Origin: Cytophagaceae bacterium
Lineage (GTDB): Bacteria; Bacteroidota; Bacteroidia; Cytophagales; Spirosomataceae
Direction of reading: 5' to 3'
Assembly: GCA_027491315.1 (NCBI GenBank)
Contig: JAIXWL010000003.1
Coordinates: forward strand, 1 to 64,000
DNA length: 64,000 nucleotides
The translations under genes were made by a program, and so were the position numbers. Below the pieces are notes generated by a model. That model was not told the origin of the DNA and searched no databases. It worked only from the letters and a program-made list of their open reading frames with translations. This document shows, piece by piece, positions 17,904-26,989 of the stretch; within the stretch, counting starts at the first letter, position 1, and every line of letters begins with the position of its first letter.

Positions 17904-18649
17904 TAGGTTAAAAGGCCCCCATCAACTTGCAATACTTGACCCGTCACATAGGAAGATAGCTCCGAACCTAAGAATAAACATACATTGGCAACTTCCTCTG
18001 CTTGACCACCTCGTTTTAATGGGATAAATTTAGTCCATTCTTCTACCGTTGCTTCATTTAATTCACCTGTCATTTCAGTTTCTATAAAACCAGGTGCGAT
18101 GGCATTACAACGAATATTTCTAGAACCTAATTCCAAAGCTACTGACTTGGTAAAACCAATAATACCAGCTTTAGAGGCTGAATAATTTGCTTGACCGGCA
18201 TTACCTTTTATACCAACAATAGATGTTAAATTAATAATAGATCCTGACTTAGCCTTCATCATGGGTTTAATGACGGCTTTTGTCAAATTGAAAACAGATT
18301 TAAGATTTACCCGAATTACCTCATCCCACTGTTCTTCACTCATGCGCATCAACAAACCATCACGCGTAATACCTGCATTGTTTATTAATACATCAATGGA
18401 ACCAAAATCTTCTAATACAGAATTTACTAATTCCTCAGATTCAGCATACTGCGAAGCATCAGAACGATACCCTTTGGCACGAATTCCAAATGCGGCTAAT
18501 TCTTTTTCAAGCGCCTCTCCTTTTTCTACTGAGGATAAATAAGTAAAGGCTACATTAGCACCAGATTTAGCAAATGAGATAGCAATGGCACGACCAATAC
18601 CTCTTGATGCTCCAGTAACTAGTAAAACCTTGTTTTCAACTAATTTCAT
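17903..18649 (-). CDS. fabG: 3-oxoacyl-ACP reductase FabG
   Basis: NADPH-dependent reduction of 3-oxoacyl-ACP in fatty acid elongation, cytosolic. A classical short-chain dehydrogenase of 248 residues: cofactor loop TGASRGIG (12-19), NNAG at 90-93, and the catalytic Ser143, Tyr156 and Lys160 (YSASK). LNEATVEEW and the C-terminal VTGQVLQVDGGL are also FabG-like. The family is broad, so an alternative short-chain reductase is possible, but identity to FabG looks strong. It lies 13 bases after clpC's stop. Confidence 0.9.
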   Translation of the reverse strand: MKLVENKVLLVTGASRGIGRAIAISFAKSGANVAFTYLSSVEKGEALEKELAAFGIRAKGYRSDASQYAESEELVNSVLEDFGSIDVLINNAGITRDGLLMRMSEEQWDEVIRVNLKSVFNLTKAVIKPMMKAKSGSIINLTSIVGIKGNAGQANYSASKAGIIGFTKSVALELGSRNIRCNAIAPGFIETEMTGELNEATVEEWTKFIPLKRGGQAEEVANVCLFLGSELSSYVTGQVLQVDGGLLT

Positions 18650-18662
18650 ATAATAATTTATT

Positions 18663-21212
18663 CTAAATATTGGTTTTTCTTGTTAATACAATTTCCGTTG
18701 CACCCTCTTCAAAATCAGCCTCTATGATCTCATTTTCTGCCAATGGGCCTTTTAAAATCTCTTCGGCAAGCGGATCCTCCAAGTATTTTTGAATTGCCCG
18801 GTTCAAAGGTCGAGCCCCGTATTGAGGATCATATCCTTTATCAGCAATGAAGTCTTTGGCTTTGTCTGTCAAAGTTACCGTATATCCCAAATTGCTCAAA
18901 CGAGTTTTCAATTTAATTAACATCAAATCAATAATTTGGTGCAAATCGGCTCTTTCAAGAGAATTAAATACAATAATATCGTCTAGACGATTGATAAACT
19001 CAGGTGCAAAAGCTTTCTTTAAGGCATTTTGAATCGTTGATTTCGCATGTTCCTCAATGTTATCCATTCTAGATTTAGTTGAAAAACCAATTCCTGAGCC
19101 AAAATCTTTCAAATCGCGAGCACCAATATTGGAAGTCATGATGATGATGGTATTTCTGAAATCAACTCTTCTACCCAAACCATCTGTTAAAATACCGTCG
19201 TCTAATACCTGCAATAACAAGTTGAAAACATCTGGATGTGCTTTTTCAATTTCATCCAATAGCACAACTGAATAAGGCTTTCTACGTATTTTTTCAGTCA
19301 ATTGACCACCCTCTTCATATCCCACATAGCCCGGAGGCGCTCCCACTAAACGAGAAACACTAAATTTCTCCATGTATTCACTCATGTCAATACGCACTAA
19401 GGCATCTTCTTTGTCAAATAAATAAGAAGCCAAAACCTTCGCCATTTCCGTTTTTCCTACTCCCGTAGGCCCCAAGAAAATGAAGGATCCAATTGGTTTT
19501 TTAGGATCTTTTAAACCCACACGCGTACGTTGAATGGCTTTCACCAATTTCTTAATGGCATCACCTTGTCCAATCACATGTTTAGACATTTCTTGCTCCA
19601 TCAACAACAGCTTCTCACCCTCTTTAGCCGCCACACGATTCACAGGAATACCTGTCATCTGAGCAATAACCTCAGCTACATGTTCTTCAGTTACTGTGAA
19701 CTTTTGTTTCTTTGATTCTTCCTCCCAAATGTTTTTGGCTTGCTCCAATTGATCGATTAATTTCTTTTCACGATCACGCAATTGAGCTGCTTCTTCATAC
19801 TTTTGAGACTTAACCACCTGATTTTTCTCCTTCTTGACAATCTCAATTTGGGATTCTAAGGCTACAATATCGGCTGGTACATTAATGTTAGAAATATGTA
19901 CTCGCGCACCTACCTCATCCATCACGTCAATTGCCTTATCTGGCAAGAAACGATCTGATACATATCGATCAGATAATTTAACAGCCGAAACAATGGATTC
20001 TGGCGTATAAATCACATGGTGATGTTCTTCATACTTATCCTTAATGTTATGTAAAATTTCAATGGTTTCATCTACTGTAGTTGCATCTACCATCACTGTT
20101 TGGAAACGACGAGCAAGTGCACCATCCTTTTCAATGTATTGACGGTATTCATCTAAGGTTGTGGCCCCAATAACTTGAATATCACCCCGAGCCAAAGCTG
20201 GCTTAAACATATTGGATGCATCCAATGACCCTGAGGCACCACCTGCACCCACAATCGTATGCAACTCGTCAATGAATAAAATGACATCTGTAGACTTCTC
20301 CAACTCATTCATGACAGCTTTCATACGCTCTTCAAACTGCCCACGGTATTTAGTTCCTGCCACTAAAGAGGCTAAATCAAGCGTTACTACACGCTTACCA
20401 AATAATACCCGAGAAACTTTTTTCTGAATAATTCGCAAAGCTAATCCTTCCGCAATGGCAGTTTTACCTACCCCTGGTTCACCAATTAAGATGGGATTAT
20501 TTTTCTTTCTACGAGATAAAATTTGAGCCACACGCTCAATTTCTTTTTCACGTCCGACAATAGGATCTAACTTTCCATTCTCAGCAATTTTGGTTAAATC
20601 CCGACCAAAATTATCTAAAACTGGTGTTTTGCTTTTTTCAGTACTTTTTGTACTTGATGATGCTGAACCAGAACCAGAAGAACCACTTGAACCAGAAGAA
20701 TACAAACGACTATCATCATCATTGTCATCTGTATCTGAACTTGCTTTAGGTGAATTTTCTTGACCAGCTCCATTTTGAAACTCTACCATTTCTTTGATTA
20801 AATCATAGTAAACCTGGTACTTCTCCAAAATTTGTGTGGCTACATTATCTTCGTCGCGCAAAATTGCCATCAACAAATGATCCGTTCCTACTAAATTGGT
20901 TTTGAAATACTTCGCTTCTAAATACGTAAGACGTAATACCTTTTCCGCTTGCTTGGTTAAAGGTATATTCAACATATTTTGTTTATCGAAGGAAGAACGA
21001 CTGGTCGAAGCAGTGGAATGTTCAATACTCTGCCTTAACTGATCTAAGGACACTCCTGACTTCAACAGTAAATCAATCCCTGGACCTTCCCCATCACGAA
21101 TCATTCCTAGCATTAGGTGCTCTGTCCCAATGTAATCATGTCCTAAACGTAAGGCCTCTTCTCTTGCTAGAGAAATCACTTCTTTCACTTTATTTGAAAA
21201 CTTAGCCTCCAT
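18663..21212 (-). CDS. clpC: ATP-dependent Clp protease ATP-binding subunit ClpC
   Basis: AAA+ unfoldase that feeds proteins to ClpP and also disaggregates. Domains: double Clp N repeat (1-145), an acidic then Ser/Gly-rich linker (about 151-190), first AAA+ module with Walker A GEPGVGKT (244-251), a UVR-type coiled segment ([19 protein letters not shown]), second AAA+ with [12 protein letters not shown] and arginine-finger region, and the C-terminal D2-small domain. The UVR segment between the AAA modules distinguishes ClpC from ClpA and ClpB. The Ser/Gly/Asp linker is longer than usual. Length 849. Confidence 0.96.
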   Translation of the reverse strand: MEAKFSNKVKEVISLAREEALRLGHDYIGTEHLMLGMIRDGEGPGIDLLLKSGVSLDQLRQSIEHSTASTSRSSFDKQNMLNIPLTKQAEKVLRLTYLEAKYFKTNLVGTDHLLMAILRDEDNVATQILEKYQVYYDLIKEMVEFQNGAGQENSPKASSDTDDNDDDSRLYSSGSSGSSGSGSASSSTKSTEKSKTPVLDNFGRDLTKIAENGKLDPIVGREKEIERVAQILSRRKKNNPILIGEPGVGKTAIAEGLALRIIQKKVSRVLFGKRVVTLDLASLVAGTKYRGQFEERMKAVMNELEKSTDVILFIDELHTIVGAGGASGSLDASNMFKPALARGDIQVIGATTLDEYRQYIEKDGALARRFQTVMVDATTVDETIEILHNIKDKYEEHHHVIYTPESIVSAVKLSDRYVSDRFLPDKAIDVMDEVGARVHISNINVPADIVALESQIEIVKKEKNQVVKSQKYEEAAQLRDREKKLIDQLEQAKNIWEEESKKQKFTVTEEHVAEVIAQMTGIPVNRVAAKEGEKLLLMEQEMSKHVIGQGDAIKKLVKAIQRTRVGLKDPKKPIGSFIFLGPTGVGKTEMAKVLASYLFDKEDALVRIDMSEYMEKFSVSRLVGAPPGYVGYEEGGQLTEKIRRKPYSVVLLDEIEKAHPDVFNLLLQVLDDGILTDGLGRRVDFRNTIIIMTSNIGARDLKDFGSGIGFSTKSRMDNIEEHAKSTIQNALKKAFAPEFINRLDDIIVFNSLERADLHQIIDLMLIKLKTRLSNLGYTVTLTDKAKDFIADKGYDPQYGARPLNRAIQKYLEDPLAEEILKGPLAENEIIEADFEEGATEIVLTRKTNI

Positions 21213-21256
21213 ATAATTTATTTTTATGCCGAGAACAAGAACACCGTTCTATTTGT

Positions 21257-21868
21257 TCATTTTTTGTTCAATTGATTTAAAATCAAATTAGCATCTCTGC
21301 CTTGGTTCATTAACAAATCCAACACGGATAAGTTTGGTTGAAATGTATTTCCGAAACACTGTGGATATGCTATTTCGTTGTAAAGCTTTCTTTCTCGCCA
21401 ATCTTGTTTGGCTTTTATAGAATTCCAAAATACATCTTTATCTTCTATTTCAAACGATTTTGTTAAAGAAAAATTCATTTTTTTACCCAGAATCTTAGCA
21501 AACAATTCGATGTATTCGATATTTAAATCTACTAAAAAATTTAATTTCTTTTCAAAAATAGAACGGATATAGGGCTCAAAATATTCAAAATAAGGGGCTT
21601 TCCCATAAGCTGCTTGAATTGCACCTTGATGAATTCTAACCCAATTTTGTCCATAATCAATCTTAACCTCCTTCATTAACAACTTACCAGCATGAAGGTG
21701 TTGTACGGGAACCGTTAATGTCTCAATTCCATTAGCGCCTAAAATCAAGGCTCTATTGCGATACGTTTGTTTTTGAAAATGTTCGTGGACTTCGAATTGG
21801 ACTTGCTCTTGGGAAAGAAGTAATGATAAGTATTCTATGCTGGGTAAATAGTGGATCTCAATACGCAT
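21257..21868 (-). CDS. WbqC-like family protein
   Basis: Cytosolic-looking protein of 203 residues in the WbqC family, named after an O-antigen cluster gene; members are thought to be enzymes but the reaction is not known. Signature features: start MRIEIHYLPSIEYL, HFQKQTYRNRALILGANG, then TLTVPVQHL and an acidic Asp/Tyr core (IDYGQNWVRIHQGAIQAAYGKAPYFEYF). ATG at 21868 gives the typical N-terminus; a TTG two codons earlier is ignored. It lies 44 bases upstream of clpC and is divergent from the acyltransferase gene. Confidence 0.85.
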   Translation of the reverse strand: MRIEIHYLPSIEYLSLLLSQEQVQFEVHEHFQKQTYRNRALILGANGIETLTVPVQHLHAGKLLMKEVKIDYGQNWVRIHQGAIQAAYGKAPYFEYFEPYIRSIFEKKLNFLVDLNIEYIELFAKILGKKMNFSLTKSFEIEDKDVFWNSIKAKQDWRERKLYNEIAYPQCFGNTFQPNLSVLDLLMNQGRDANLILNQLNKK

Positions 21869-21931
21869 TCCCAAAAATTAATCGGATATTTGCAAAATTA
21901 ATAGAATATAGCCAATAAGTTCTGAAATCAA

Positions 21932-22804
21932 ATGATGTTTTTCTTTAGGTTACTAGGGCAATTACCCTTATTTATACTTTACGGTTTAGCCGATGCATTA
22001 AAATGGGTCTTTTATGCACTAATTTCTTATCGAAAAAAGGTCATTATCGGAAATTTGAGTAAATCTTTTCCTGAAAAATCAGAAAAGGAAATTAAGAAAA
22101 TTGCTTTCCAATTTTATGGCTATTTAAGCGATAACCTATTAGAATTTTTCAAAGGAGTTTCGCTATCCAAAAAGCAAGTTTTAGAACGTGTTGAATTAAA
22201 TAATCACGATTTAGTTCAGAGCTATATCGATAAAGGAATACCCGTTATTTTAGTTGCAGGACATCAAGGAAATTGGGAATGGGCCATTCACCGTTTGGCA
22301 TTAACCAATGTGGTAAATGATGTTGTATACCAAAAGCTAAATAATCCAACTTTTAATGAATTTAGTAAGGAAGTTCGTCAAAGGTTTGGCAATATTGTTT
22401 TGATGGAGAAACGGGAGTCCGTAATTCTAACAAGAGATAGAAAAATGATTCCTCGTACTATTTGTTTAGCTGCTGACCAAGCACCCCAAAAGCCCGAATC
22501 AGCATACTGGACTACTTTTTTAAATCAAGACACCGCCTTTTTTACAGGGATGGAGCGCTTTGCAAGGGAATATCAATATCCTGTAGTTTTTGCTGAATTG
22601 ATCCGTGAAAAAAGAGGTTATTATTCAATGACCTATGAATTATTGGCAGAGCCTGGTTTTGATAATTTGCCCTATGGTGAAATTTTAGAAAGATTTGCTA
22701 GAAGATTGGAGAAATCCATTGTAAAATACCCAGACCAATATCTTTGGTCACACCGCCGATGGAAACATCAAAAACCTGAGCATATATCCATCAAATGGAA
22801 TTAA
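21932..22804 (+). CDS. LpxL/HtrB-like lysophospholipid (lipid A) acyltransferase
   Basis: Membrane acyltransferase of 290 residues: an N-terminal hydrophobic segment (2-30) and the catalytic HX4E motif HQGNWE (His111-Glu116). Members add a secondary acyl chain to the lipid A precursor, consistent with the other lipid A genes further on, though a role in ornithine lipid or other lysolipid acylation cannot be excluded. Two adjacent ATGs at the start are both possible. It converges on the Sua5 gene with a four-base overlap. Confidence 0.88.
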   Translation: MMFFFRLLGQLPLFILYGLADALKWVFYALISYRKKVIIGNLSKSFPEKSEKEIKKIAFQFYGYLSDNLLEFFKGVSLSKKQVLERVELNNHDLVQSYIDKGIPVILVAGHQGNWEWAIHRLALTNVVNDVVYQKLNNPTFNEFSKEVRQRFGNIVLMEKRESVILTRDRKMIPRTICLAADQAPQKPESAYWTTFLNQDTAFFTGMERFAREYQYPVVFAELIREKRGYYSMTYELLAEPGFDNLPYGEILERFARRLEKSIVKYPDQYLWSHRRWKHQKPEHISIKWN

Positions 22805-23427
22805 TGGAAATCTGAGCAATCCCCTGCCCCTTCTCGAATCACTTCTATTTCATCGTCGTGGAGGTCTATCACACTTGAGGCAATTAATCCTCCAAAATCT
22901 CCATCTAAAACCAAATCGACCTTATTTTTATACGCATCAAAAATCAGACTTGGATCTGTATAATCTTCAATATCCAATCCATCTTGTGGTAGTGTGGTGG
23001 TCAATATGGGATGTCCTAAAGCCTTTACAATCTCCAAGATGGGTAAGTAATTAGGAATACGAATACCAACCGTTTTTTTACCCTGAACCAACACAGCAGG
23101 TACTTTAGCACTCGCTGGTAAAACAAAGGTATAAGGTCCAGGTAAATACCTTTTCAATATTTTAAAGGCAAAATCACTTACTTTGGCAAAATTGGCTATG
23201 GAACTTAGATCAGCACAAATAAAGGAAAAACGATTTTTGTTGGGTTTAATTTGCTTGATTTCACAAATCCGAGCTATAGCTTGAGCTGATTGAATCGAAC
23301 AACCTAAAGCATACATGGTATCGGTTGGGTAAATGATTACGCCATTTTTATTCAACACTTGCACGACTTGTTCAATCAATGCTTGTGAATTATTCTTCTC
23401 GTAAATTTTAATTAATTGAGCTTCCAT
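22801..23427 (-). CDS. L-threonylcarbamoyladenylate synthase (Sua5/YrdC family)
   Basis: Forms threonylcarbamoyl-AMP from threonine, bicarbonate and ATP, the first step of t6A modification of ANN-decoding tRNAs. The 208-residue product contains the YrdC domain: IIYPTDTMYALGCSI, KRYLPGPYTFVLPA and VGIRIPNYLPIL. It lacks the extra Sua5 C-terminal domain, so it is YrdC/TsaC-like in length. Its beginning overlaps the end of the BrkB-like gene by 20 bases, suggesting translational coupling. Confidence 0.93.
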   Translation of the reverse strand: MEAQLIKIYEKNNSQALIEQVVQVLNKNGVIIYPTDTMYALGCSIQSAQAIARICEIKQIKPNKNRFSFICADLSSIANFAKVSDFAFKILKRYLPGPYTFVLPASAKVPAVLVQGKKTVGIRIPNYLPILEIVKALGHPILTTTLPQDGLDIEDYTDPSLIFDAYKNKVDLVLDGDFGGLIASSVIDLHDDEIEVIREGAGDCSDFH

Positions 23428-24358
23428 TTTTTAGTCGAGAAGGTGGATAAAAGAAATCATTTGGCTCCTGCACATTATCTTCAATTTTCACTTGATCAAT
23501 ACTGGCATTTATTTCAAATCCCACTAATAAAATCAAAGCGAAAAAATATAGCCATACCATCAAAGCAATCAAAGAACCAATAGACCCATAAACCTTATTA
23601 TAACTGGCAAAATTGACTAAATAATAAGAGAAAATGTTGGTAATACTGATGGTTAAAATTGAAGCGGTAATAGACCCAGCATTGAAAAATTTCCATCTTT
23701 TATGAATGGCTGGAGCATAAAAATAAATGATGGAAATGGTGAGAAAAAAGACTGAAAATATGACAAAATAGGTCAGGATTTTAATGAAATAAAAAGTAAA
23801 GTCATAGTTGATTAAACCTTTATTGGCCAGACTATGGACAATTAAGTTACCCACAATAAACACTAAGAAGGCTGTTATTAATACAAAAGTTAACAGGAAG
23901 TTAAGTGCCACGGCAATGACTCTTTCCTTAATATAACCTCGATTTTCATTGGTTTTATAGGTTAAATTAAAGGATCTAATTAATGCCATAATTCCGCTTG
24001 TAGAGGCATATAATGCTAAAATAAAACCAAAAGACAGGACTCCTCCCCTTTTATTGCTGACTAATTCAACGATTAATTCAGACAAATCCTTTAACATACT
24101 TTTGGGTATTGATCCTTTTAAAAAACCTATCATCTTGACATCTAAATGCTCAATAGGTAAATAGGCCAATAATGAAAAAAGAAAAATGATGGCTGGGAAA
24201 AAAGCCAATGTAAAATTATAAGCTACTGCCGCAGCACGCACATCGATATCAAATTGAAATATTTTCTGATATAGAATACTTAGAATTCTGGCCAAGACAT
24301 AATGCTCCTCCAATTCTTTCCAAATAATTTTAAGTTCACGGAGTATGCTCTTTTTCAT
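23408..24358 (-). CDS. YihY/virulence factor BrkB family membrane protein
   Basis: 316-residue inner-membrane protein with about six hydrophobic helices. Family features include DVRAAAVAYNFTLAFFPAIIFLFSLLAY near the N-terminus, GGVLSFGFILALYASTSGIMALIRSFN, and VYGSIGSLIALMVWLYFFALILLVGFEIN at the end. Once misannotated as RNase BN; true function is unknown (transport is suspected). It begins one base before the thioesterase stop region and overlaps the downstream YrdC gene by 20 bases. Confidence 0.9.
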   Translation of the reverse strand: MKKSILRELKIIWKELEEHYVLARILSILYQKIFQFDIDVRAAAVAYNFTLAFFPAIIFLFSLLAYLPIEHLDVKMIGFLKGSIPKSMLKDLSELIVELVSNKRGGVLSFGFILALYASTSGIMALIRSFNLTYKTNENRGYIKERVIAVALNFLLTFVLITAFLVFIVGNLIVHSLANKGLINYDFTFYFIKILTYFVIFSVFFLTISIIYFYAPAIHKRWKFFNAGSITASILTISITNIFSYYLVNFASYNKVYGSIGSLIALMVWLYFFALILLVGFEINASIDQVKIEDNVQEPNDFFYPPSRLKNGSSIN

Positions 24359-24359
24359 A

Positions 24360-24764
24360 TTAAAAATATGGCTTCAGCACATCTAATAAATAATCAGGTG
24401 CTTTTACCATTTTTTGTCGTACCATATCCATGAAAACCAGCGTTGTTTTGCCCTCATGAATTAATTCCTGTTTGGAATTTAAAATGCGATAAGAAAATTG
24501 AATCCTAACTTGGGGTAATGATATTAATGTGCATTCAATGGTCAATAACTCATCATAGTATGCTGGAGCTAAAAATTTAGAATAATTTTCATACACTGGT
24601 AAGCCAATTTGTTGGTCTTCTAAATCTTTATAACTCACACCTAAACTACGCAATGTCTCTACACGCGCTATTTCAAACAATCGAGCGTAGTTACCATAGT
24701 AAACATATCCCATTTGATCTGTATCGGCATAACAAACTCGATAAGTTACGGCGTGGCTATACAT
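24360..24764 (-). CDS. Acyl-CoA thioesterase, YbgC/4-HBA-CoA hotdog family
   Basis: Hydrolyses acyl-CoA or acyl-ACP thioesters. The 134-residue hotdog-fold protein has the YbgC signature DTDQMGYVYYGNYARLFEIAR; Asp16 aligns with the catalytic Asp of YbgC. ENYSKFLAPAYYDELLTIEC and the Gly-Lys-Thr region in the second half are also typical. Placed one base after the MltG stop and one base before the BrkB-like gene, so it is in a tight run of genes from the Ldh-family gene to YrdC. Confidence 0.9.
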   Translation of the reverse strand: MYSHAVTYRVCYADTDQMGYVYYGNYARLFEIARVETLRSLGVSYKDLEDQQIGLPVYENYSKFLAPAYYDELLTIECTLISLPQVRIQFSYRILNSKQELIHEGKTTLVFMDMVRQKMVKAPDYLLDVLKPYF

Positions 24765-24765
24765 A

Positions 24766-25800
24766 TTATTTTATTTTCAAGGCATCTAAGGCATTTTGAT
24801 ACCTTTTCGCATTTTGCATATGCTCTTCGTAAGTTGCTGCAAATGAATGATATCCAGAGAAATCTTCTTTGGCACAAAAATACAAATAGGAATGTTTTTC
24901 CAAGCTTAATACCTTATCAATCACTTGAGGTGAAGGAATAGAGATTGGGCCAGGAGGCAATCCTGTCAGGCGGTAAGTGTTATACGGAGAACTTATTGCC
25001 GTATACTTTCCCGTAACACGTTTGATGGAAAAATCTTTCCAAGCAAATACAATGGTTGGATCTGCTTGCAAAGGCATACCCGTTTTCAATCGATTCCAAT
25101 AAACCCCTGCTATTCTGGACTGCTCATCTGATTTTTTGCTTTCACCTTCTACAATGGAAGCTAAAATTCCAGCCTCAATTGGGCTTAAATCTAATTTTTG
25201 AGCTTTTGAAATTCGATCTGCTGTCCAAAACTTTTTATATTCTTTATTCATTTTATTCATAAATGACTCAAATGAAGATGTCCAAAGAATTTCATAAGTA
25301 TTGGGAATAAACATGCAAGGGATAGTTTCTTTATTGAAACCAAACTGACTCACATATTCATTAGAATCCAATTGCTTAAAAATGAAGGTAGAATCAAATG
25401 GTAATTGTTTAGCCAATTTACCAGTTAAATCTTCTTTTAGACGAAAAGTATTGATAACCAAACGAATGGCATCTTGTCGACCGTTTCGCAATTTCCTAAT
25501 TATCTCAAAATTACCCGACTCAGAATAAATCAAATAACGACCTGGCTTTACTCTCTCAGGATATGATAAAACTTTAGCTAAAAAGCGAAAACTTAATTGA
25601 TCACGCACTAACTGATGTTTATTTAAAGTATCCAAAACCGTTTGATAATTGGCACCTTGGGGAATTAATAATACAAAAGGTTTTTCCGCTTTAACATCAA
25701 AATTAGGTGTTTTAAAAACTTGCCAAACGTAATAGGAAAACATGGCCGCTAACAGCGAAAACACCAAAATAAAAATCTTAAATTTCTTGTTATCTATCAT
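24766..25800 (-). CDS. mltG: Endolytic murein transglycosylase MltG
   Basis: Cuts nascent peptidoglycan glycan strands in the periplasm, thought to set strand ends. 344 residues: one N-terminal membrane helix (about 8-27), a LysM-like segment (LLIPQGANYQTVLDTLNK), then the YceG domain with catalytic Glu218 in ASIVEGES, LQADPTIVFA and the YNTYRLTGLPPGPI signature. ATG at 25800 lies one base after the upstream stop (TAAGATG); a TTG three codons earlier would overlap and is disfavoured. Confidence 0.93.
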   Translation of the reverse strand: MIDNKKFKIFILVFSLLAAMFSYYVWQVFKTPNFDVKAEKPFVLLIPQGANYQTVLDTLNKHQLVRDQLSFRFLAKVLSYPERVKPGRYLIYSESGNFEIIRKLRNGRQDAIRLVINTFRLKEDLTGKLAKQLPFDSTFIFKQLDSNEYVSQFGFNKETIPCMFIPNTYEILWTSSFESFMNKMNKEYKKFWTADRISKAQKLDLSPIEAGILASIVEGESKKSDEQSRIAGVYWNRLKTGMPLQADPTIVFAWKDFSIKRVTGKYTAISSPYNTYRLTGLPPGPISIPSPQVIDKVLSLEKHSYLYFCAKEDFSGYHSFAATYEEHMQNAKRYQNALDALKIK

Positions 25801-25801
25801 C

Positions 25802-26881
25802 TTAGGCAATATTAAAAGCTACGTTAAATCGATTGGCAAGGGCTTGTAAATCAGCCACTACTGGTTCCAATAATGGTATACCATTGGCTTTTCTTTCAAT
25901 TTCTAATTCTCTTTCAGGATCTCCTGGAATAATCACATTTTTCCCTTCTACAGCTTGAGCAGAACGAAAACGTTGAATCCATTTATCCATATCCAGCATA
26001 AACTCATTGGCAGGACGGAAGGCATCAATACGCATAGCTCCCAAAAAATGGCCAGTGCCTATTCCTACTGATTCCCCAGTAGACATAAAACCTGCCGTAG
26101 CAAAAGGTGGAACCCAAGGGCCAAAATTTGCTCCAGACAAAACACCAGATAAAATATCTACCATGGCACCTAAAGCATAACCTTTATGAGAGCCATGCTC
26201 CCTATCTCCACCTAAGGGAAGTAATGCCCCACCATTTTTAATGGCAAATGCGTCATTACTTGGATTGCCATCAGCGTCTTGCACCCAACCATCAGGAGTT
26301 TGTAATCCTTTTCTTTGTAATATTTCTAATTTTCCATAAGCCACCGCTGTAGAAGCAAAATCAGCCACAAAAGCTGGTTCAGTTAAGGCAGGAATAGCCA
26401 TAGCTACGGGATTGGTGCCTAATAATTTTTCCCTAGAGAATGTGGGTGTCACCAAAGGAGCAGCATGGGTCATGGCCCAACCAATCATTTGATGATTTAA
26501 TGCCTTCATAGCATGGTAACCAGCAATTCCAAAGTGATTTGAATTACGCACAGCTATCCAACCTGTACCTGCTTTTTCTGCTTTTTCACAAGCGATTTCC
26601 ATGGCATGCGGTGCTACTACCAAACCAAGACCTTTATCTCCATCAATCACCGCGGTAGAAGGAGATTCATGTACAATTTTAATTTTTGGATTGGGGTTTA
26701 ACCGTCCATGATCAAATAAACGCACATATCCTGCCAACCTAGCAACACCATGAGAATCAATTCCCCTAGCATCCGCAGCAACTAAAACCTCCGCGGCTAA
26801 TTGGGCCTGAATTTCAGGGGTTCCGATGGATTCAAAAACCGAAGCCACAAAATTTTGTAAACGGTTAAAATCTGCTTGCAT
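25802..26881 (-). CDS. Ldh-family (malate/L-lactate/ureidoglycolate-type) NAD(P)-dependent dehydrogenase
   Basis: 359-residue member of the second lactate/malate dehydrogenase family (ldh_2; MDH, YlbC, ComC, AllD). Features: ADARGIDSHGVARLAGYV near residue 40, AVRNSNHFGIAGYHAMKAL, ATHAAPLVTPTFSREKLLGTNPVAMAIP and the Asp-rich KGYALGAMVDILSGVLSGANFG. Such enzymes reduce or oxidise 2-oxoacids such as malate, sulpholactate or ureidoglycolate; substrate cannot be chosen from sequence. It is divergent from the glutamate-synthase-like gene, with a -7 box TATCTTTG just upstream. Confidence 0.88.
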   Translation of the reverse strand: MQADFNRLQNFVASVFESIGTPEIQAQLAAEVLVAADARGIDSHGVARLAGYVRLFDHGRLNPNPKIKIVHESPSTAVIDGDKGLGLVVAPHAMEIACEKAEKAGTGWIAVRNSNHFGIAGYHAMKALNHQMIGWAMTHAAPLVTPTFSREKLLGTNPVAMAIPALTEPAFVADFASTAVAYGKLEILQRKGLQTPDGWVQDADGNPSNDAFAIKNGGALLPLGGDREHGSHKGYALGAMVDILSGVLSGANFGPWVPPFATAGFMSTGESVGIGTGHFLGAMRIDAFRPANEFMLDMDKWIQRFRSAQAVEGKNVIIPGDPERELEIERKANGIPLLEPVVADLQALANRFNVAFNIA

Positions 26882-26898
26882 AGTCTAAAAACAAAACA

Positions 26899-26906
26899 CA
26901 AAGATA
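26899..26906 (-). promoter_or_regulatory. -7 box upstream of the Ldh-family gene
   Basis: Minus strand TATCTTTG, an exact match to TAnnTTTG, 18 bases before the ATG at 26881. No clear TTTG at -33; the region upstream is rich in T. Confidence 0.4.
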
Positions 26907-26930
26907 AAAATATTATGTGGGAATAAAACT

Positions 26931-26964
26931 TTTGAGGGCAAGCCAACGTTCTTTGCTATATTCG
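26931..26964 (+). promoter_or_regulatory. Candidate promoter of the glutamate-synthase-like gene
   Basis: TTTG (26931-26934), 22 bases, then TATATTCG (26957-26964), 7 of 8 to TAnnTTTG. Lies 25 bases upstream of the ATG at 26990. Spacing is slightly long. Confidence 0.4.
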
Positions 26965-26989
26965 TTTCACCGAATTATAATCATCAAAT

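Noticed and set aside
21233-21258. Inverted repeat GAACAAGAAC/GTTCT..TGTTC after the WbqC gene
   Set aside because: Short and imperfect with no U-tract; not a CIRCE element. Left unassigned.
23408-24358. RNase BN
   Set aside because: The YihY/BrkB family was once called this; the protein is a multi-helix membrane protein and lacks nuclease motifs.
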